Assembly (NCBI RefSeq): GCF_003672135.1
Contig: NC_039517.1
Coordinates: 10,502,601-10,566,600, forward strand
From: Ooceraea biroi
Taxonomy: Eukaryota; Arthropoda; Insecta; Hymenoptera; Formicidae
Length of the DNA stretch: 64,000 nt
Direction: 5' to 3'
The notes below the pieces were generated by a model, which saw only the letters and a program-made list of their open reading frames with translations, was not told the DNA's origin and made no database searches. Each line of letters starts with the position of its first letter. Position 1 is the stretch's first letter. Position numbers and translations under genes: made by a program. This document shows positions 55,634-64,000 of this stretch, one piece after another.

Positions 55634-55660
55634 TCCTCTCTCTCTCTCTCTCTCTCTCCT
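55634..55660. repeat. (CT)n microsatellite
   Basis: About a dozen CT units next to the LINE remnant. Confidence 0.9.
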
Positions 55661-58600
55661 TTTTATACATTTATTTCACACGAAAAATATAAAAATGGAA
55701 TGACTATTAAACTTTGCTCTTTATGTGTTTGCATAAACACCTTCGTTTCTCAGAACAACCATTGTTGTACCTAATGGTACGTACGAAGCGGTGAAAACAT
55801 GGTAGGTTTCGTCAGGGGAAAAAGAATAAAACCTGTATAAAAGAGCAATTTTCGCTTTTTGCGCATTTTGGCTTGTTCGGGCCCAACCCATTTTAAGAGT
55901 GCAAATTCCGCGTTACACGAGAGCAGAATTTATTTACCAAGTAGGGGGATCGAAGATCAGAGAAGAGATAAGTTTGCCGCTTTGTCCTCCTCTCGTGCAC
56001 CAATGCTTCTAATCTTTTTACGCCCTAAAAAGTTGCACCTATCCGAGTGTTAAGTAAAGACTTTATTACGGAAGCTCAGATTTGCAGTATTTTTTATTTC
56101 TTCAAAAATTTATGTGAGATTCGCGCACCGATAAGATTTCTAGTAGTCCCGAAAGACAGGTATCAGTAGTAATATCATTATTCTGATCGACACAAAGACA
56201 GATCGAATTAGACATACGGATTTGAATAAAATTTGATCAAATAATAATTACTGATGGAAAATTTCACACCTCAGGAAAATTAAAATGGAACGTGATGCAA
56301 AACATCGCATCCCGTCGCGCTTACCGTCGTTATTATCGCGTACGTTATCGTGTGTACAAAGCGTATTTTTACAGGATGTACGATCGATCACGAAATTACG
56401 CCGTAAAAGGTATCAGTTTGCGGCGCGCAAGTCCTTGATTCTTGGAAAGAGAGAAGGAGAGAGAAAAAAAAGAGACCAATCTTTCTTCCAACATTACATA
56501 AAGTCACATTGGAATATTATATAAAAAGGAATATTACATAAAAAGCATCGATAATACGATGATCAAAGTAAGAACTACATTGCAAATTATGTCGATCAAA
56601 GAAGTGAAAAAATCAGATATTAAAACTGAAAGTAAAATTTAGCAATCGACATGGAGCAAAGAGTCAAGATAAGAATACGAGTATATCACTCGCGATTAAA
56701 AATACGTGGCATTGCTTGAGAAAGACTCGCCTCGAAGAAATAACGAAAATAATGAAGAAAAGCATCGCGGTAATGACATTAAAATCGATTAATCAAGTGA
56801 TTACTGATACCGTACTGATACCGTCGAAACGCGGTTCGTTTCGTTTTGATCAACTATTATTAATTCAGCTTATTGACATGCTGATCCGAGAATTCGGATT
56901 CGGACGATAAATTTCCCAACAACTCAACGGTGCTCAACGGTCATCGGCGCAGAGCGTCGATTATTCGGTAAAACGCGGCGGACGACCCCGTCGAGAATTC
57001 GCGGGTTCACCTCTGCGACCGCCCTCGACAGTTCGAGAACCACCAGCGTGCGGTTCTACGTTAACGGTTAAACTCCCCCGCGTTCCTCTGCTCCATAAAG
57101 GTGCGATCGGTTGACGGACAACGTTGCATGGTCGCACCGCGAACCGTAGAACCAAAGAAATAGAACTCTCTCACGCTCTCTGGCAACGCGTCCACCCACG
57201 ACGCGGTACACCCACATAATGGAATCATGTAGGTCACACCCGGCACAACGCCGAGATATGTGTCAACGCGAGCGGCATTCGCATGCTGCCCGTAACTGAC
57301 CGTCACGCAATAATAGACGTACCACACTGGCGATTTAATATTATCCGACGACGCGACGACGACGACGATGAAGTTACCATCTTTCCGTCATTTCGTCGAG
57401 TCGCCGCCGCCGCAATTGAACTCTCATAAATTTCGATCGATCTTGATTGATCAACCCCTGATATGCAGCTGTTGAAGGTAAGAGAAATTAATTAACCGCG
57501 TCGCGGGGAGTTCGCGATCGAGTTTGAATCTTTTGTCATAGCTTAAAAATGACTGTTAGCTAAAACATGACGGTAGAAAATATGGAGACGAGAATCGTAT
57601 TCGTATATCGCGAGATCTCTCTCGCGTCGTGATATTTATCCTTCGAGACACAACGCGGTGTTCCGTCAGATCGACTCGGGAAACTTAAAGTGGACGAACT
57701 TGGGTGCGAGATGCAGATAGGCTCCAAGAAACTTGAGAAACTTAGACGCGGTCGCGCGCTACTTATTTCTTTCCCCTCGGAAGATTAGCAATACGGCAGG
57801 CAAAACGAAATTGAATAATTATACAGAGTTATACAAATGTCGGACGATTTATGCGCTGAACGTGTACGAGTTGACGTTTCTTGGGAAGCGTTCCCGAAGC
57901 GGCGTGCTTACGGCATTGCACACGCGATCGCTATTTGCAAGATGATGTGCGTGTAACGCGTTCCCGTTTGATCTGCCACGAAGGACGAAAGAGAGACTGG
58001 GAGAATCGTAGGTTGCGTTAAAATTCCGCTCCGTTACGCTCGTAGCGTATCCACAGGATGCACGCGCGGAATGCATACATCGGGATATTTTCTATCTGAT
58101 GAGCAGTCAATTCCTGCGAACGTCCTGTCGACTCTTTGCCGTGCAATAATGGAGCAAAGTTGGTCGAACCGTATCGACTTTCCGGAAAATTGTGCGAGCG
58201 TGTATTTTAGTACATGACGGTACCACACATTGTTAGTATTCTCTTGGGTAAACATTATTTATTGCTTCTAGCCGCGTGCAACAATAAAACACGGCGATAA
58301 AATGAGGTAAACAACGTGTAAGTGGCGTCAGACTGATCGACGGCTCGATTGATCGAATCTAGCTCCCACCGAGGTCAGAAGAGTCGGATAAAAATGAATT
58401 GTTAATCACACCGGAGAAGCAAACAAAACGAAGCAATCCTCCTCGAAATTTTTCGTGTGAAAGTATTTTGCTATTTTATTTGCCGTGCTGATGCTCGGAA
58501 AATGCGTTCGTACGACAAGCATTTGTAAAACTTTTCGCATGCACGAAAAAAAAAGAGCCTTTTCTATAATAATTAACGTCTTTGCGCGTCGAATTTTATT

Positions 58601-61561
58601 ATTCTATTCCGCCGAAGAAAAGATAATGCCGGGGGAGAGTTACCGAGAGAGGACCTGTTTTATTTATATAATCTACTGCGTTCGACTATATTTATATGTG
58701 TGCCGTGGACGCCGTCGACTTGAACCAATCGCGGATGAGTAAGCGGAGGAGTTAGTAACTCGGAATTCGCAAAAATCGACAAGCCATTCGCGAGAAGGAA
58801 CGGGAGGAAGAGGAATCTCGAGAAAGGGGGAGGGCGCAGATTACGTTTATGTGACTCATTTATTATGATTCCTTAATTCGTACAAAATAATAATGACAAT
58901 GTACATTTCTATATATCTTTCGCTCAACAAAGAAATGTAATTACAATTTACGCCGCACGCGGCCGCGAGTCTTCTATGGAGAGGAAAAAAAAAAGAGAAA
59001 AAAAAAGACCGAGAAGAATTTATCTTTTTTCTTCATCTTCTTCGTCGGGCGGCTCTCTATCGAGGACAGACCGGGTTATTTCGTCCTCCTCGTCGCGACG
59101 TCGCGTCGTACACGAAATTAGTCTATAACAATGATCGTCCGCAGCATCTCGCTCAAAGGGAGGAGAGTACGATATTACATCTCCTCTCATGTACGCTCTC
59201 GCGATTAATCGAAATGTAACACATCACTCTCCTAATGGCAGTGAGACAAAAATTCTGCCGATAACAAAGAGGGGAAAAATATCGCGCGGCGGACCCAGAA
59301 AATCGTGCGTCTATCCGCGCCCCAAACAAATTCCTATCTTACACATTCGAGACACCGCGCTCCCTGTTTTCATCGTCACTCTCCTCTTCCCTCTTTTCGG
59401 AAAAAGCGTCTCGTGCCGATCGTGCAGCGGCTCGGTTTACTGGTATTGGCACGCCGCAGATCGCGAGTGAAGAGGAAGGATACCGAATGATGGCTCTCCC
59501 TTCGTTCGCATCTCGTAGGGAATATCTTAAAATAGGCCGCTACGATCACGTAACAAAGGATCGTTAATGCGTAAATTTTGCACTGGCGAGCGCTCGTGTC
59601 ATCGAATCGAATCGCTCTTCGCACGCTTATTAAATAATAATCACACGTATTTATATAAATGGTACTCGCATATCACGCATCTTTAACCCTTTCGTTCCCG
59701 CTTAATTGTTTTCGGAATATCAAAAGCAAGGCGGCACATTCAACGCGATAATGTATTAATGTGAAATTGTGATAAGGAACTTAGTATACATAAAAAAATA
59801 ATTTATTTCAAAGAGAGAAATTTTCATTGAGAACCAAACAGTTAAAGAATGTATGTATGTTTTTTTTTCTTTTTGTTATCGGATGAATCAACTTGTTTAT
59901 TGATTATAATCAATCTCTCTCTCTCTCTCTCGTTAATTAGTTAATTAGCCGATTGCACCAATACCTCTTCTGGCATTAATGATCGATAATTATCAATTGC
60001 TGTTGGTTAATACTGTTTCACGCTTTCCAGCTATATATTTTTTTAATTTCATATTAGTACTATGATTCTGAAGAAAGACACGCTACAGCTAATAGATAAT
60101 TGTTAATTAAAGCTATCGGTGCAACCGACCGTACATGTTTCCATTGAAAACATTCGCGACTTGGCGAATTTAATTTTTTGAGTTTATTTATTCTTTTTTT
60201 ACAATTTATTTTTCTGATATATCTGGCATGCGAGAAAAAGAAATAAAATTTACATCTCCTTTTACACAAATGTACAGTCTCTTTTCCCGAAGGCTTGATC
60301 CGCAAGGGGATACAGAAATTTAACAAAGTTGCAAAAACGTGATATGAAATGTTAGATGAAAATTAGAATTATATTAAATACTCTCACGCTATTTTTGTAC
60401 GATTAATCTGTTATAATTACAATAAATAGTCAACGTACGGAGATATCTTCTTCTCTCTAAATTTTTATCATACCTAATATTGCATTCTGAATTTTGCATT
60501 CATAGAAAAAGAAAAACGATAGAAAGAAAGTCAGTGAGCTGTATACCTTATTGTACTCTTAGTTACAATATTACACATTTTATCATTACATACAGTGCAA
60601 TATAAAATTGTTCTGTTGCAATCTTCGACAGTTGTATCCATCTGTCGATTTGCCACCTTAACTCGTCAAGTATGTAACAAGGAATTACTACCTGTTACTA
60701 TTCGTATTATAATAAAAAAGAAAAGGAGAAAACATTGGACGTGAGTAATGGCCCATTCGTCAAGTCAAAATTTCAACTAAGTCTAAACGTTACGGTGAAT
60801 AAAGGCGCATACGTCGCATAATTCTCAAAAGCTCCTTTCAAACTTGTGCGATATCACATTTTCAGATTTTAAGAATGTTCGACGTTTCTCACTATAGCGA
60901 CATGCCAACAACATGCGGGAAATTAAATATCAGATTGGAAAAAAAATATCGTTTCATAACAATTTTACTGAATTCATTTTGAAATCGATCTGCATTAAAT
61001 TAGTTTTCAGAAGGATTGCTTTTTTCGCCAAAGTTAAAAAAAAAGAAAATGATATTGTTGTCCAATTTAATAAAAGCGAAATTCACACGCACAATCTGTC
61101 ATTTTTTGTTTTCCGTATTGAGTTAAAAGTATCAGTTTATCTAATATAGAATAAAACTGCAGACTAATTCTGCGTCCTTCGTGCGTTGCAATGCAATATC
61201 GAAAATGAATTTTGAATACCGCTTTTTTGTAGTTTCATTTTCGCATCTCTTGTACTTTTCTTGAGAAACAAAAAGCATCAATGCGGAATCATCGTACGTG
61301 TCGTGTAAAAAGGGCATGTCGTCTCCGAGGGATTTGGTCTGCAATTTGGGTAATACCGATCCTAATGATGACGTGTATAACATGATGAACGATAAACATT
61401 GCCGGATGACATTCTCTCTCTTATAATATTTCGTTACTACAATGAATCGTGAACGGTGTATTCCGTATACAATGGTATATGCAACACGGCGCTTGTCTGC
61501 AACGCGTCGAAAGACATTGTAATACATCGAAATACAGAGTATGATATATAATAAACTTCTT

Positions 61562-61620
61562 TTATATATATACATATATATATATGTGTATATATATGTA
61601 TATGTATATCATTTTATATG
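61562..61620. repeat. TA/TATG-rich simple repeat
   Basis: Alternating TATA and TATG units between the two genes. Confidence 0.85.
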
Positions 61621-62315
61621 TATAAGCAATATTTACAAGGTTTTCCATGATATTTTGACCCTTCGTTCGAGAATAGCGATTATAATATAGTGCTAACTAA
61701 TATTTAACTAGATTAATCAGTTAGGTAAATTATTATTATACATAGTATAAGTATAGGGATCCTCCTCCTTCGTCCTTCTCCGTTACGGAGTATTGTACAG
61801 ACGGAAAACAGCAAGTAATAAACGAACTTTGGGAACGATTTGAGAGTGCGAGAGATTTTACTTGAAAGACTTGATTCACCTATATTTGTCTCGCAAAGTA
61901 TGAGATCGACATAGTTTGTTGCGTACGGATTTGTTGCATAGTTTGTCAGGAAATAGCAGGACAAAGAAAAAGAATGCGAGAAGAAAGAGAAAGAAGATGG
62001 TAAATTTTGGAAAAGAATTCAATTGGCTGGATCATTAGGTAGGATTATTTTTTCTGTACGTTAGAATGTGATCATGATCGACATTAATTCCTATGAAACT
62101 GACATGAAGTTCAGATAAAGTATTCGCATACTATACTTTAATTCGTACGCGATATTTAACTCTACATGGGCAAAGTGTGTACGTGCGACATAAAAGTTTT
62201 TCCACCTATGCATTTTCTCGCTCAAGGTCTCGGTAGGCCCTTAGAGATTCGTTGTTACAAGAATGAGACATATATGTATATATCTTTAGAAGATTTAAAT
62301 AACAGGAATTACGAT

Positions 62316-62341
62316 AGAGAGAGAGAGAGAGGGGGGGGGGA
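62316..62341. repeat. GA run followed by G run
   Basis: A short GAGAGA tract runs into ten Gs; it lies in the likely 3'UTR or downstream flank of the right-hand gene. Confidence 0.85.
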
Positions 62342-62576
62342 AGTGAAATGCAGCAATGCTAGTTCTACTTCTAAACCAAATTTAATCGTGAAAAGTTCCA
62401 AGTTCGATATGAACCCGCTATCACGCGTCACAGGACGAGGAGGCCTAATTTCTTGAATGATCCTTTTTTCTTTTAATTATACCTAGAAAGATAGTCTTTC
62501 ATAATGAAATTGATATTACACGCGCGTCATGACGGAGGGTCGAATGGGCGAGAAAGGAGGGAGGAGCTTATAGCTG

Positions 62577-63000
62577 TTAAGAGTGATCGTATTGTGACGA
62601 CAGATCTCTATGGTACTCTATGGTGTGTGTCTCGTTGCCGAAAATCAGACGTAATCTCTTCGGCGGCGGCGGGTCGAGATCCAACTCGCGCGATCTTTTG
62701 TGCCGTCTCTCGCGATCCCTGCTCTTATGCTTCTTTCGGCGTTTGCGTCTCTCCACGCCTTCGACGCGCAGCACCTCGTACTCGTAGCTATCCTCGCTCA
62801 GGCCGCTGGTGCCAGACTCAACGATGTCGTCCGACACTGGTGACCGCTTCATTCGCAGCGTCAGCTTGAGTCGACCGCCGATTCTCTCCGGTGTCACGGG
62901 ACAAACTCGGCAATCGCTCGAACTGCTCGTCTGCCAATGGCACTCGGATGGAGTCGAGGTTGTCTTCCGCGAGCTGCCATGGTTGTCGTAGGCTGTTAAT
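62577..63000 (-). CDS. Last coding exon of a Lys/Arg-rich nuclear-type protein (possibly Suv4-20-like)
   Basis: A good acceptor (TTTTTCAG) at 63001 opens this exon, which runs 140 codons to a TAA at 62577-62579. It reads on in frame from the upstream exon (Arg codon split, then LTAYDNHG). It contains CRVCPVTPERIGGRLKLTLR, SYEYEVLRVEGVERRKRRKK, a basic stretch (HKSRDRERRHKRSR) typical of nuclear localisation, and ends PKRLRLIFGNETHTIEYHRD. The GGRLKLTLRMKRSP and KRLRLIFG blocks resemble what I recall of insect Suv4-20 (H4K20 methyltransferase) C-termini, but no catalytic SET domain is in view, so the family call is weak. That this is a gene end is well supported. Confidence 0.8.
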
Positions 63001-63164
63001 CTGAAAAACAGACTCGTTAATTGCTCAGTTCAGTTTTGGAATGAAAATAAATCGGAATTCACAATTTCAAAGATTCTCCTTAGATATGTGCCCTTGCTTT
63101 AAATCCTTTTCACGATAAAAGTAAAATTCATATTGAGAAGAACACATCTTCGTTGCATATTTAC

Positions 63165-64000
63165 CTCTCCAAGCTCTCTTCGACATCGCAATTCTCTTCC
63201 GATTGAACACCATTGCTGGAATCTGTGCCATGCTCTCTCCGAGTCGCTGAATCGCTCGGAGGCCATGGCTCTTCCGGAACCAGCACTGGTGGCTCGGCTT
63301 TATTGTAATCGTCATTGCATTGCATTTCTTGCACAGGTGACGCAACAATCAAGGAGGATGCGTGACGAGATTCGTGCTTGCCGCGTCTAATTATGGACAG
63401 TATGCCGATGTCTTCCAGGTTACTTTCCTTCTCGCTGAACTCGTAAATGTCACCCTGGATACCCGAATCGTCGTCAGCCTCCCCGATCTCGGCCGTCGCC
63501 GATCTCTGCCGGTCCCTCCTCTGGCTTCTCGATGATTTATTCTTACTCTTCCCCACTTTGCCCTGATTCTTCGCGCCATCCATGTCGTCTTGAACACCCT
63601 CCGTTAAGCCCCCATGCTTGGACTTGGACTTGGATTTCTTCTGTGACTTGCGAGACGATCTCGAGGATGTACCTAGCGCGTGATCTTTCCGCCTAGATCT
63701 CTTTATCGATGCAATATCACGAGTTTCTTCGAAATTCCTATGGCCTGTTAAGTCGTTATAGTTCTGCACGTCACTAAAATCCGCCGTGTTACTCTCTCCT
63801 GCAATATTTACTCTGCAGTCCACCTCCGTTGCACATAATATCGTCGCAGCGGACTTGACGTCAGTCTCTCGTACGTTTGCGACGTACGCGTCGCTTTCCG
63901 TCACAATTCCCACTTTTTGGCCCGAAACTGTACTACTATGACACTTTAATAAATTTCCGGTACTAGTCTTCGCCTCTACAGCATCTTCGGTATGCAGTCC
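63165..64000 (-). CDS. Penultimate (partial) exon of the same nuclear-type protein; continues past the right edge
   Basis: An open frame of 278 codons spans the whole exon from the window edge to a GTAAAT donor at 63164, without a stop. It starts GLHTEDAVEAKTSTGNLLKC at the edge. The middle is rich in Ser, Lys and Arg (SSRSSRKSQKKSKSKSKHGG), followed by an acidic patch (IGEADDDSGIQGDIYEFSEK). No enzymatic domain is visible. It is disordered, chromatin-type sequence; the product stays tentative. Confidence 0.75.

Larger units (their letters stand above)
52421..62576. other. Apparently intergenic region between the two minus-strand genes
   Basis: From 52.4 to 54.0 kb the DNA is very GC- and CT-rich, with runs of long ORFs on both strands made of Ser/Leu/Arg low complexity; it is best read as promoter-proximal, simple-sequence DNA. 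From 54 to 62.5 kb it is AT-richer, with a LINE scrap at 55.4 kb and microsatellites. The part just below 62577 must include the 3'UTR of the right-hand gene; its polyadenylation site was not resolved. Confidence 0.5.

Noticed and set aside
61141..61575. Minus-strand ORF of 144 codons downstream of the right-hand gene
   Set aside because: No known motif; the sequence resembles AT-rich flank or 3'UTR. No splice or start context supports it.

Overview
The window is animal nuclear DNA from an insect, most likely a hymenopteran (ant or bee type). Genes are split into many short exons with GT-AG introns, the intergenic DNA is rich in CpG and microsatellites, and the mobile elements are decayed mariner/Tc1 transposons and a LINE scrap. 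The species call is inference. No bacterial-style operons, rRNA, tRNA or CRISPR arrays were seen.

The window is dominated by one minus-strand gene: the pore-forming alpha1 subunit of an L-type (Cav1) voltage-gated calcium channel, the ortholog of fly Ca-alpha1D. I placed 36 coding exons in the main transcript, plus one alternative exon, from an ATG at 38994 down to 82. Every exon-exon junction keeps the reading frame, giving about 1,732 codons. All four repeats are present, each with S1-S6 and a selectivity-filter glutamate (EEEE). The beta-subunit binding site (AID), EF-hand and IQ motif are also there. The C-terminal tail runs off the left edge. The start exon probably has an upstream 5'UTR part (to 39214), and a further noncoding exon may lie near 52 kb, which would make the first intron about 13 kb.

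The most interesting features are in how this gene is spliced. (1) Two in-phase 108-nt exons, at 15846-15953 and 8548-8655, each encode a complete IIIS5 helix (30 of 36 residues identical, 29 of 108 bases different). They look like mutually exclusive exons about 7.2 kb apart. (2) Two introns (38362-38647 and 20348-20504) carry near-perfect U12-type (minor spliceosome) donor and branch-point signals. (3) A CAGCAG tandem acceptor in the II-III loop can add or drop one arginine.

The large introns hold a nearly full-length mariner with a frame-broken transposase (32879-34162), an older mariner-like copy (about 35697-36996), a Tc1-like transposase remnant (about 25440-26528), a 144-bp foldback element (11196-11339) and many simple repeats. 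Between about 52.4 and 62.5 kb lies apparently intergenic DNA with a LINE fragment at 55.4 kb. The right edge (62577-64000) holds the last two exons of another minus-strand gene, encoding the C-terminus of a Lys/Arg/Ser-rich nuclear-type protein, tentatively a Suv4-20-like histone methyltransferase.
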